Assembly (NCBI RefSeq): GCF_001411555.2 | Contig: NC_049901.1 | Coordinates: 11,976,681-12,040,680 of the forward strand | Source of the DNA: Juglans regia | Taxonomy: Eukaryota > Streptophyta > Magnoliopsida > Fagales > Juglandaceae | DNA: 64,000 bases | Direction: 5' to 3' | Shown here: piece after piece, positions 22,560 through 33,053 of the stretch | Position numbering within the stretch: the first letter of the stretch is position 1 | Layout of the letters: every line of letters begins with the position of its first letter | Program-made: the position numbers and the translations under genes | The notes under the pieces: generated by a model | Databases searched by the model: none | Seen by the model: the letters and a program-made list of their open reading frames with translations, nothing else | Told to the model about the DNA's origin: nothing

Positions 22560-24600
22560 ATATTTGTAAATTATTTTCATCATGAATAAATATTGTTACT
22601 CTTATTAAGTGTTTTCCATTTATTTTTATTATTAATAAGTTTCAATTATCTGGTCCTATCCAGTCATCTGGTCCTGCTTTCAATTTATTTTTATTATTAC
22701 TAGTTCCAATTATCTGGTCCTGTTATTTTCATTATTCACCAGTTCTAAATATTTGGTTCTGCATTATTTTCTTACTTTCTGCATTACTTTCATTTTCCAC
22801 TACTTCCAATTATCTACTATCTAGTCCTATTCAGTCATCTGTTCTTATTTCTATATTTGTGCTACTAGTTCCGCCCCTCCTATATGCTGCTCAGGAGTAT
22901 TCTCCCGACCCTTACCAAAATAATGGTATGCATATATATATATATATATATATAGATATATATATAATGCATCTCCTATTAAAAAAAAAAAAATAATATG
23001 CATCTCAATCGAAGGCGAACTAGCGAAAACACCTTGGGCCGACCGCCAACATCAGTAATTAATAACACGAATGTACATAGTTTGCATGGAACCAGATCAG
23101 GCAACCCTCGTTAATTAATGACGAATAGCATTACCAAATTAAGGACTGACTGAGATAAGTCATGAAGTGGATTGACAATGAAAGAGACTATCTATAAGAG
23201 GGTGGTGCACTGTCCCACCTAAGTTTGCCTACTTGTTGCTACTCGTGTAAATTGTCCTTTCTATTTTAAAAAATAAAAAAATATCAATATATTAATAATT
23301 ATTTTTTTAATTATTAAATAAAAATAAATATTAAAAAATAAAATAAAATACATAAACGATCAAATTAAAGAGACATAGAATCATTTTCCAATATAAGAAG
23401 TCTCACATAATCTGTTCAAAGAGCAGTGCTACTCGCATTAAAAAATGTGTACCGATGAGTGCAAATTTTTTCTTATTTTTTTTTAAATATTTTTTAAATC
23501 ACTTTAAATTTAAAATATAAAATAAAATTTACAAAATTATTAAAAGAAAAAATTCATTAACCATCAAATAAAAAAATAAAATAAAAATAAAAACACAATT
23601 CGGTACCCATTTTTATGTGAGACTAGTGTTTCTCTCGGTCAAAATCACATAAAATTTCCACGTGATTTTAGTAGCTCTGATATATTTATAAGTTGTGCAA
23701 GGCCACATATTTTTTTTCAAAAGGAATAGGATTCATAATTAAAAAATTAATTTTTTTTTATATAAATTTTATATTTATTTATTTTTTTTAAAAAAAATGC
23801 GTGGAGTTACCACAAATAGAAAAAAAAATTACATGGATGACGAATGTATTTTGAGACAAACATTGTTTTATTACTTTTACTTTTAAGAACAAAGACAGAT
23901 ATCACTCTGCATGTCACGTTATAATGAATTATATTTTGAGTTTTATTATTCATCATTTTCACACATTATATAATATATATATTTTTTTAAAATATTTTTA
24001 TTTTATTTTATTCTTCTTAAATTTATTAAATTCTTCTATTCATTATTCATATATTACACATTTAATAAGAGAAAAAAAATGTAATATATAGTGTATATAT
24101 AGAGATATAAATAAAAAATTTCTTTATATTTTTACCACTTCCGACTTCCGAGCCTTGGTTTTAGAGCGTTTCTGTTGGCAACAATTACAGTTAAGAACCT
24201 CATGTAGATTAAAATAAAGAGAGCAAATTGTAGCACTGTCCCAATATATATATATATATATATATATATTGGTCCTACTCATAATTTAGAAGGTCCTGAA
24301 AGTTGAATTAATAAACAGGGGGAGGTTGTAGTCGTAGACACGCCGCCCCTCGTAAGTTTACTTTTAAACGCGTGAATCAGTTGGCCCCTCTCCCAGTAAT
24401 TGCATGCGATGCAAGTTTTTGTACATAGAAAACATGTTGGACGTACGTTTCCTAACTTTTTTTTTTTTAAAGCAACCTTTCCTAACTTGTAAACTTGGAA
24501 AGCATACGCATGCATGCATGTTATATGTTTAATTCCTTGCCTTCTATTATTTGGAGGTGACAGGTGTGGGTCTATCAATTCCCAACATATATTCGGATTC
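22560..24600. other. AT-rich intergenic DNA, no gene seen
   Basis: It contains short C/T-rich tandem-like text near 22610-22870 (repeated CATCTGGTCCTG and TTATCTGGTCCTG forms), TA microsatellites near 22933-22970 and 24243-24270, and one clear MITE (23424-23630). AT-rich dispersed repeats fill 23700-24110. No coding region is supported. Confidence 0.5.
23424..23630. mobile_element. MITE with about 36-bp inverted ends
   Basis: The left end CAGTGCTACTCGCATTAAAA, followed by AATGTGTACCGATGAG, matches the complement of the right end, which reads AACACTAGTCTCACATAAAA, then ATGGGTACCGAATTG. The core is A/T-rich without coding potential. I did not find a clear target duplication. Confidence 0.6.
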
Positions 24601-24824
24601 TAAAAAAGTCTTCTCACTTCCTTCATAATGGAAGGTTGAGGTGGAGTTGTGGGAACCATAAAAGATTCTAATAGAATTGAGGGGAGAATGTAACAGAGTG
24701 GTAGAGGAGTATGGTGGGGAGTGGTAGATGAGTATGGTGGGGACACGGAGGAGGCGGATTATGGGGCAGCGTTGCCACCAAAAAAGTTGTTTGTGGATAA
24801 TGCAAAAGGAAGGCGAAGAAGAAG

Positions 24825-25760
24825 GTGCTTAGCTTAGTGAAAGAGATTAATGAAATAGAAGAGAAATGGGAGAGGCTTTGCCTAACGGAGGATAAGGGTG
24901 AGGCCATAGAAATCAATGAGAGAGTGACGGAAGAAATCATATATAAAGATGAATGTAGTCTGGTAGGGAAGGTCTATATGGAAAGGAGTAACAACAAGGA
25001 AGTGACAGAGTCCACGATGATGAAAGTATGGATAGTAAGTAAGCTAGCAAAATTTGTGGAACTTGGTAGGAATGTTTTCACCATAACATTTGTTAATCAA
25101 GTTGATAAGCAACGTGTATGGAGTGGGAGGCCATGACTATTTGACTCACATTTAATCAAGGTATGAGAAGCTGCCTAGGCTATGTTTTTCATGTGGCTGT
25201 TAATTCATGGATTCAAAGGATGTGAAGGGAAAGAGGAAGGGAATGTTCAGTATGGGACATGGCTCAGGGCTGATTAAAGAACAGGTACTATAATGAAAAA
25301 AAAAAGGGCTCTACAGATATAAATATGGGTGCAGATAGTTACCCTACAAATATAGAAGAGGGGGTGGGTGGGTGGGTATCTTAAGCTGAGGTAATAACAG
25401 CAGGTAATAAAAAGGATGAGAGAAAGAAAAACATTGAAGATGTGAGTTCTAATCTAGTAAGGGTGGACATTGAAGATGGGGGTGTGGATGAGAGTAGTGA
25501 TGGGAGAGGTAAGAGTGTTGAAAAGCTAGCTATGAATTTTAAGCTATTAGATACTGTGAAAGAAAAAGAAATATTAATAGAGGTAAGGAGAGGAAGGATA
25601 GAAGAAGAGGAAGTGGCAAGAAGTAAGGGGATTATGCCCATTGAGATAAAGAAGTTAATGGAAGTCCCAGGGTCAACTGTTAAGGGGAGTAAAGAGAAAT
25701 GTCTAAGGCAAAGGGCAAATAGAAGAAAAGAGCTAGATATAAAGGGGAGGGTATAGGCAG
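24825..25760 (+). pseudogene. LINE ORF1 relic (DUF4283-like)
   Basis: The 24825-25136 piece has the NERVTEEIIYKDECSLVGKV pattern and FTITFVNQVDKQRVW, as in DUF4283 domains of LINE ORF1. Acidic and basic low-complexity stretches follow to 25756. The zinc-knuckle part is not clear, apart from a CFSC-like remnant near 25180. Confidence 0.5.
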
Positions 25761-25890
25761 ATCTGGTGGTTGTATCACTCGGGAAAGAATGAAAGATAAT
25801 GAGGAGGATGAAGAGGCAGAGAGTTTGAAGTATAAAAAAGGTAGGCTGAGCAGTTATGAAAGTGTGGAAGGTTCACATCAAGTAACTACT

Positions 25891-26595
25891 ATGAAAACTT
25901 TGAATTTGAATTATCGAGGGCTTGGGAACTCTCGGGCAGTTCAAGACCTATACCATATGGTGGATGAGTAGAAACTCGACTTAGTCTTCTTAATGGAGAC
26001 TAAGTTAAGAGCTGAGAAGTGTACTAGATTGAAGAAGAGGCTCAACTGTGAAGGTTGCTTTGTGGTGAAGCCAGTTGGGAAAAGGGGTGGCTTAGCACTA
26101 TTCTGGAATAGTATGGCTAACGTAGAAGTTATGAACTACACTTAGAGGCATATAAGTGCCTGGATCACAGAGGGAGAAGGGAATGAAAGGTGGGTGCTGA
26201 CAGGTTTCCATGGTCAGCCTAAAACTAGCAAAATGGTAGGAGCTTGAGATTTGCTTTTAGGAGCTTGGGATTTGCTTTTAACATTAAGGCCAAGAGGCAA
26301 TCAAGGGTGGTGTCTGATAGGGGATTTTAATGAAATCCTAGCTCACGATGAGAAGGTTGGTGGCAAGCCGAGATAGGAAAAATAAATGGAGGGTTTCATA
26401 TCAGTACTTGAGAAGAAAAAGCTTTCAGACATAGGATGGAAAGTGAATAAATACATATGGAGCAACAAACACGAATATGAAACTTTCACAAAAGAAAGGC
26501 TGGACAGGGCAGTGGCTAACCCATGTTGGTCACAAATGTTCAGAGAGTATTGGGTGGAAGTATTAATTGGAAGAAGTTCAGATCATAGGCCAATC
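25891..26595 (+). pseudogene. LINE endonuclease relic
   Basis: Starting at ATG 25891, LNLNYRGLGN is the usual first motif of the APE-type endonuclease. It is followed by FLMETKL (near 25992), GDFNEIL (near 26320) and SDHRPI near 26578. The active-site order is preserved but stops interrupt it, for example at 25969. Confidence 0.65.
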
Positions 26596-26699
26596 TCACT
26601 ACTATTCACAAACTATCTTACTAATATTCACAAAATTTTCATATCATCTCACTCCTTAAACAAACCTTAATACTCTGTACAAAACATTGAGATCGAGTG

Positions 26700-29600
26700 A
26701 CATAATTGCTACTACTATAGCATAGGGTACAACAGAGTTATGGCACTACATGCTTGGCCACATAAGTCAGAAGAGCATGAAGGAACTTTTGTCAAAGGGT
26801 AATCTATTGGAGCTGAAGTTAGTTGAAATGGACATGTGTGAGAGCTATATACTGGGAAAGCAAAAAAATACTAGTTTCTTGAAGGATGATAGAGCATGGA
26901 GATCAAGAAAGATGGAACTAGTATACACAATCTTGTGGGGGCCTTCCCCGGTGCCATTCCTTAGAGGCTCTTGATACTACCTTTTGTTCATCAACGACTA
27001 TAATATGAAGGTATGAGTTTATTTCTTGAAATTAAAATCTAATTTGTTTGATGTGTTCAAGAAATGGAAAGCTCTGGTTGAGACAGAGACAGGCTTGAAG
27101 TTGAAATGCTTGAGGTCTGAAAAATGGTGGGGAATACATTTATGGAGAGTTTAAGAAGTACTGCACAGTGCACGATATCAGAATGGAGAAGACCATTCCC
27201 TAGACCCTACAACTGAACAGTGTTGTTGAGCGCATGAACATGACCATAAATGAGGCTGCACATTGGGTTACCACTGATATTCTGGGCATATGCAGTCAGC
27301 AGTGTCATTTATCTAATTAATCGGGGGCCATCAATTCTATTGGAGTGCAGACTATTTGAGGAGGTTTGGAGCCAAAAAAAGGTTAAACTTTTCATCTCAA
27401 AACTTTTGGTTGTGTTTTTTACCACAAATCCACTGCCTCGTCCCCGTCCGCCCCGCCCCAGCATGGCGGGGTGAGCAACTCTGCTCCACCCATGCGGGGG
27501 CGGGCCCTCCGCCCAGCATCTAGGGTCCCTAACGGGGGTAGGTGGCGGGGAAGGCCCTACCCCGCCCCCGCTTACATTTATATATATATATATATTATAT
27601 ATAAACATAAATATATATTTATATTTTATAAATTGTGTATATATAAATATATATTACAATTTGTTAGACTTGTTTACAAAATATGTACTGGTAAATTTAA
27701 AATCTACATAATTTAAAAACTAATACACTACAATTTATACAAAATATGCACTAACAAATTTAAAAATTACATAGTTTTTAAATTATAGTCATATTTTCAA
27801 AATTTAAATTTATAATTTGGGTATAGAAATGTATTTTTAATTACTTTTAGATTTAGAAATAATTTTTAAATCAAGTAAAATGTAGTATTTTTTTTTAAGT
27901 AAATGGAGGCGGGGCGGATTGGGAATCCGCCCCGCACCCCACCCACTGGGGCAGGTGACGAAGATGAAAACCCCACTCCCACCCCACCCCTCACCTCGTA
28001 GGGGGCGGGTAGTACCCCTACTTAGGAGTTTGAGGTCGTGAGCTTGGATGACCAACCAAAGGTTACAATGCAAAGTAGGGCATGAGTGACAGGGAGAGTG
28101 GGCCCAGTGTGCCCATTCTTATTATTTTGCAGTTAGATCTAGAGTCGTCCACACCCGCAGTTGTAGTTCACAAGTCTACCAAGACCATTAGACCCCCGCA
28201 ATGATTCTCACCCACCTTGAATGACATTCTGCTGGCTGATGGTGGTGAGCCGCAGAGTTATGAGGAAACCTTACAAGACGAGAATTTGAGCAAGTGTGAG
28301 TCAGTCATGAAGGATGAGATGGATTCCTTGTTAGGGAATCAGACATGGGAGTTGACAGAGCTTCCAGTAGGGATGCACAACAAGTGGGTGTATCGGATGA
28401 AGACTGAACACAATGGCAATAAGAGGTACAAGACAAAACTTGTTGTAAGATTTTCAGTAGAAGAGCGGCATTGACTACTTTGAGATCTTATCTCTTGTGG
28501 TGAAAATCACGACCGTCAAGTTGGTATTGGGAATGGTGGTTACAAAAGACTTGAATCTTGAGAAGCTAAATGTGAAGATAACCTTTCTTCATGGAGATTT
28601 GGAAGAAGACTTCTATATGCACCAGCCTGGGGTGTTTGCAGTACAAAAGGAGGAGAGTTTAGTCTGCAAACTGAAGAATAGCTTGTATGGCCTTAAACAA
28701 GCTTTTAGACAGTGGTACAAGAAATTTGGCATTTTATGTGTAGTTCAAGGTACATCAGATGACAGGTAGACCACTGCTACTATGTTAGGTACTTTGAAAA
28801 CTCCTATATCATTTTGTTGTTGTATGTGGATGATATGTTCATTGCAGTGTCTAGCATTGAGAAGATTAATAATCTAAAAATGCAGTTGTCAAAACAGTTT
28901 GCAATGAAGGATTTGGGAGTTACAAAGAAAATCCTTGGTATAAGGATCATTAGAGATAGAGTCAAGGGCACGTTGAGGCTTTTACAGGCAGAGTATGTGA
29001 AAAGAATGCTCTGTAGATTCAAACATGGATAAGGCCAAACCAGTGGAGACACCATTGGGCAGTCACTTCAGACTTAAAATGGATCAATCACCAAGTTAGA
29101 GGAGGAACATGAATGCATGAGTAAAGTTCCCTATGCCTAAACTATTGGTTCACTCATGTATGCTATGGTATGCACGAGACCAGATATTGCCCAAATAGTG
29201 AGAGTTGTGAGCAGGTACATGAACAACCTAGAAAGATAACATTGGGAGGTGATGAAGTGGATTTTGAGGTACTTGAGAGGCTCCTCAGAAACGTGTTTGT
29301 GCTTCACTGGAACATGTCTGAAAATACAGGGTTATGTTGATGCTGACTTAATTGGTGCCATTAACAGTAGAAAGAGTACCACATGCTTTGTATACACTTT
29401 GGGTGGTACTGCCGTGTCTTTGGGTTCTAAGCTTCAAATGATATGATTTGGTATGTTGAGTATGTTTTTGTGTCGTGTCAAAAGTTGAGTATGTTGTCGT
29501 GTCAGAAGCTTCAAATGAGATGATTTGGTTACTGAGTTTCTTGGAGGAGTTGGGTAAAAAGAATGAGAATGACACTCTCTACAGTGACAATCAGCATGCC

Positions 29601-29863
29601 ACATTCCTTGACAAGAATCCTGCATTTCATTCCAGGACTAAACATATTTAGATTAGGTATCATTTCATTCAGTCCTTACTTGATGACTGCTAGTTGATAC
29701 TTGAGAAGATTTGTGGAAGTAAGAACTCTATTGATATGTTATCAAAGGATGTTACGCTTGAGAAACAAAAGTTGTGCACAACTTCAATTGGCCTTCTAGC
29801 TTGAAGACGAGGCTATGAGGTGATGGTGATATGTTGGTCGTTCCAGTCCCCAAATGGGAGAAT
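26700..29863 (+). mobile_element. Decayed Ty1/copia pol region
   Basis: Degenerate text gives the copia order. A gag-pre-integrase motif (WHYMLGHIS-like) lies near 26740, an integrase end near 27250-27424, and the reverse transcriptase runs from about 28217 with LLYVDDM near 28817 and EVMKWILRYLRG near 29245-29280. RNase H text follows to 29450. The wording is closest to the Tnt1/Tork group. Stops and frame changes are common. A GC-rich element (27425-28020) interrupts it. The 5' LTR and gag were not found. Confidence 0.7.
27425..28020. mobile_element. GC-ended nested element, related to 7156-7762
   Basis: GC-rich blocks at 27430-27570 and 27905-28020 flank an AT-rich core. The right end on the minus strand, TAGGGGTACTACCCGCCCCC, closely matches TAGGAGTGATACCCGC of the element at 7762. 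Copia coding text runs up to about 27424 and resumes after 28020 with a gap. The left end and target duplication are not clear. Confidence 0.45.
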
Positions 29864-30287
29864 TGTTGAGTTTTGTCGAGCCTGGTTCATGACTTGAGCG
29901 AAGGAAGCCGAGAATTCGCTCGACTCTTGTTCAATGTAGTACTCTCGCTAAGACCAGATAGAGAGTTCACTCGAGTGTCGGTCTTCACTTGGCTTGAGCG
30001 AAGATCAGACAGTGCGTTCGCTTGACATCTCACTCGAGTGAATAACTCGATAAGTGAAAAATTATGACTTCTGCCAGGTAACCCTATGAATATGTATGTT
30101 ATAAATAGTATGGTTTTTTTAGTATTGTAATTTTGCCCCATAATGTACTTTGACATTTCTAAAGAGAATAAGATCCCTTACAACTCTGTGGACATAATCA
30201 CATCGCCGAACTACGTAAATATTTGTGTTATGTGATTGATTGTTTCTTTACTTTTACTTTTACTTTTATATTATCGTTTTCATAACA
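29864..30287 (+). repeat. Copia LTR (3' copy), about 424 bp
   Basis: A polypurine tract, AAATGGGAGAAT, lies at 29852-29863. The LTR then runs from TGTTGAGTTTTG to CATAACA. It contains a TATA-like ATAAATAGTATGG near 30101 and, near the end, GCCGAACTACGTAAATATTTG, a block typical of copia R-U5 regions. The right boundary is an estimate. The GAACTACG text supports the family assignment. Confidence 0.55.
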
Positions 30288-31130
30288 AAGAGTGGGCTCA
30301 AGATATTTATTCATTAATTATAGTGTCTTGTTAACACTTTTCCCTCTTCTAGTCCTCTTTATTCTTCGTCCTGTATGAGAAATTTTTGCTTTATTTGGAT
30401 TTCTTCCTCAGTAGAAGAGAGAGAAAGGAAAGGAAAACCTTTTTATTTTTTATTTTAGATTTTTAAAAATTTTTCTCCTCATCATAAGTCCTCTTTAATT
30501 TTCGATTTTGTGTCAGTTATTATTATTATTTTTATCAACTCTAAGTTTTTCTACTTGTCATTTGTTTGGATACTGAGAAAATCAAATGAATTTATCGAAT
30601 ACATATAAAGAAACCCAAAGGAAATACCTAAAAAAAAAAAAAAAAAAATCAGAGTTTGTATACGAAATCCAAGTTCTTAATGCTACCCAAAATCTTAACA
30701 TCAAATTCCTTTTTTCTTTTTTTATAAGTAACTTCACTTCTTTTTTTTTTAACACATTATTATTTTTTTCTAACACATATCATAAAACATCTTAAATTAA
30801 ATTATTTCATTGCTATTTATAAATTATTTTAATATTATTTATAAATTTTTCATCTCATTTTATCTCAACATCCAAATAATACGAAATGTCAAATTAAATG
30901 CTCCCGTATTCCACACTTGTTCAGACGTTTATATGTATGTACAAGCACAGGGTCTGTTCGGTGCTCACTGATCATGTAGTCCAATTTCAACATACATGGC
31001 CCAAAAACGAATGATGTAGAATGTACACATGTTTCACGGTCAAAGTCATGACTCCCATAGACTGCCTCTTGATCCTTGCCCAGGACTCCATGATGGCCCA
31101 ATGGATTCCCCCTTCCTTGTGCCCCAATGC

Positions 31131-31235
31131 TAAGATGATTCTCTTCTTTTAAATCTTGAAAATTTCGGTAATTATCAATCTCTTGCACAAAAAACTTGCT
31201 ATGCATCCCTTTGGGTGTGTTTCAATGCATTTGAC
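31131..31235. repeat. Dispersed repeat shared with 11480-11596
   Basis: It shares TTTAAATCTTG(G)AAAATTT, ATTATCAA and CTATGCATCCCTTTGGG with the FTSHI4 intron 11 copy, in the same order and on the same strand. Confidence 0.45.
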
Positions 31236-31293
31236 ATATATCAAATAGATAAATTATATTCATCATCATTATATCATACACCTACTTCGATCT

Positions 31294-31326
<33 letters not shown>

Positions 31327-32949
31327 TAAAGATATATATTTCTATTAGCAAGTATATGGCGCAAGGATGATGAGTCGAAAAATTCAATTAGTTAAATAGA
31401 AATAAAATAAAATAGATGTAGTGAGTGGTGTAGGCAGCTGGATAGCAAAGCCCATATGGGGGCTGAAATTGGTCTTTTGCCCCGTGCACACTGCCATGGG
31501 GCTTGGATGGACTATCTCTTCAAAGCACACGAATAAACAACGGAAGGTGACAACGCAAGAAATCTCTAGAGCCTTTTTCTCTCTACCAAGTACCGTCGGC
31601 ATCCTTCTCTACCCAGCTCCACCCAGAGGTGGGTTTGAGCTTCGGCTCCTCTTCCCTCCTTCTGTCCGGCCAATGCCAGAGTTGTCTATAGTATTTTTTT
31701 TTTCCATTTATTTCGGTGTTTTATGTCCATAACACCAAGAAGCGCCGATCTACTGCCTACCGGCCCCCTACGACCACCACGTGCCACACTAGTAGATTCT
31801 CCAACTGCCAATATGTCGGATGGTCGAAGAAAACTGCTCAAAAGAGCAACGCGTGAGGATCACGCGCCACCATGTCAATGAGCGTCTGCAAGTGCCACGA
31901 GCGACACCACTGAGATCAGTGGCTTCGGCTCTCTCAAATGCGACCACCACTTTTCTTCCTAGAGTGTCGTGTGACCCACATGCGACACCACAGTTAGTGT
32001 TGGTCCTCTGCTAGTGTATCGACTCGTCCTCCAATTGCTATGTCCCTATGTTTATGCTTTCTCTAACCGATAATCAAGATAAAGCGGTCGTGGAAGACTC
32101 CTACTATCAGTCCATACAAACAAACTGCAGCACACAATCTCACTATGACTTTTAGTCGCAGTTTAATAGTCTGTTTATCAAACTATTCAAAAATTGCTTC
32201 AAGCGGCTTTCCTTTAGTGAAAAAATGGGTGGGAGCCAAATCTTGGCTTCATATCCCTCTTTTTTATTTTTATTTTCATTGGTGTTGCTTTTTGTTTACT
32301 TTGGGATGATTGTTAGGGACTCTCACCCTATTGAATCTTATATCATGTAACCCTTAGTTTATCTATGAAACTGCTTGCTTAGGAAAAAAAATAAAATAAA
32401 ATAAAATAACGGAAGCTGACAGGTGTATTCTCCAGTTCAAGAAGTTCTACACTCGTATGTCCATGGAGATCCTATTCTCTCCTCCCTTTTTGGTCCTCAC
32501 TCAATGGCACACATCAACAACCAACGTACGTAGTACTGATTTGCAAGTCCTCAAGTCTATTTGGAAGTCTCCTTCGCCTTATCTTCTCTTACGTAAGTAC
32601 GAGTTCTAAATTCGTCTAACAAAAAATTTAACAGATTAGCTTGAACCCCATCTAACTTAACAAACATTATCCCCCACATTATTTTGACTACCGAATTCGC
32701 CAGCAAAAACTTAAACAGCATTCCTTTTATAGGAAGACAAGCAGACCTCTACAAAGTTATTACCCATCTATGTCTACATGCAGAAAAGATAAAACGAAAG
32801 AACCAAAAAAAAGAACAAGAAAAAAAGAAAAAGAAAACAGATGGGGAGGAAAAGAACTGAGGAAAGAAGAATGACATGTAACAAAAGGAAAAGAAACAAC
32901 TCCAAACAGCGCCTCTAAATAGGTTGCCATATGCACCAATGAACTTATC

Positions 32950-32955
32950 TTTATT
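32950..32955 (-). terminator. Poly(A) signal candidate of the acidic-repeat gene
   Basis: TTTATT on the plus strand gives AATAAA on the minus strand, 98 bases after the stop codon at 33054. The placement suits a plant polyadenylation signal. Confidence 0.45.
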
Positions 32956-33053
32956 TGTGATCATGCGATCGCTAGGGCAGCCTTCCCTGTAGAATAAAGA
33001 GGCAAATGCATTGTCACCTTTCGCCTATTATCGTGCCAAGAAGACCTTTTCCA

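Larger units (their letters stand above)
19440..22560 (+). mobile_element. Decayed endogenous pararetrovirus (Caulimoviridae type)
   Basis: Reading left to right are a reverse transcriptase, an RNase H, a second downstream reading frame and a promoter-like region. There is no integrase after RNase H and no LTR, which favours a pararetrovirus over Ty3/gypsy. Frames are broken by many stops and shifts, so no intact polyprotein is possible. The movement-protein, coat and most protease regions upstream are not recognisable here, so the copy is partial. The layout, with a separate frame after RNase H, resembles what is described for florendoviruses, but the genus is not settled. Boundaries are approximate. 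Confidence 0.65.
24600..26595 (+). mobile_element. Decayed LINE, ORF1 to endonuclease
   Basis: The order ORF1, then endonuclease, is that of a plant L1-type LINE. The element stops after the endonuclease, where an AT-rich MITE-like end (about 26600-26670) takes over. The reverse transcriptase is absent. Coding text is broken by stops. There are no visible 3' tail or target duplications. Confidence 0.6.
30288..33053. other. Intergenic DNA, repeats, no gene seen
   Basis: It holds a partial MITE end near 30785-30890 (TTTCATCTCATTTTATCTCA then CATCCAAATAA), a dispersed repeat at 31131-31235, a TA microsatellite at 31283-31325 and C-rich text at 31740-32010 that codes for nothing I recognise. The last 300 bases are the probable 3' UTR of the next minus-strand gene. 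Confidence 0.45.
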
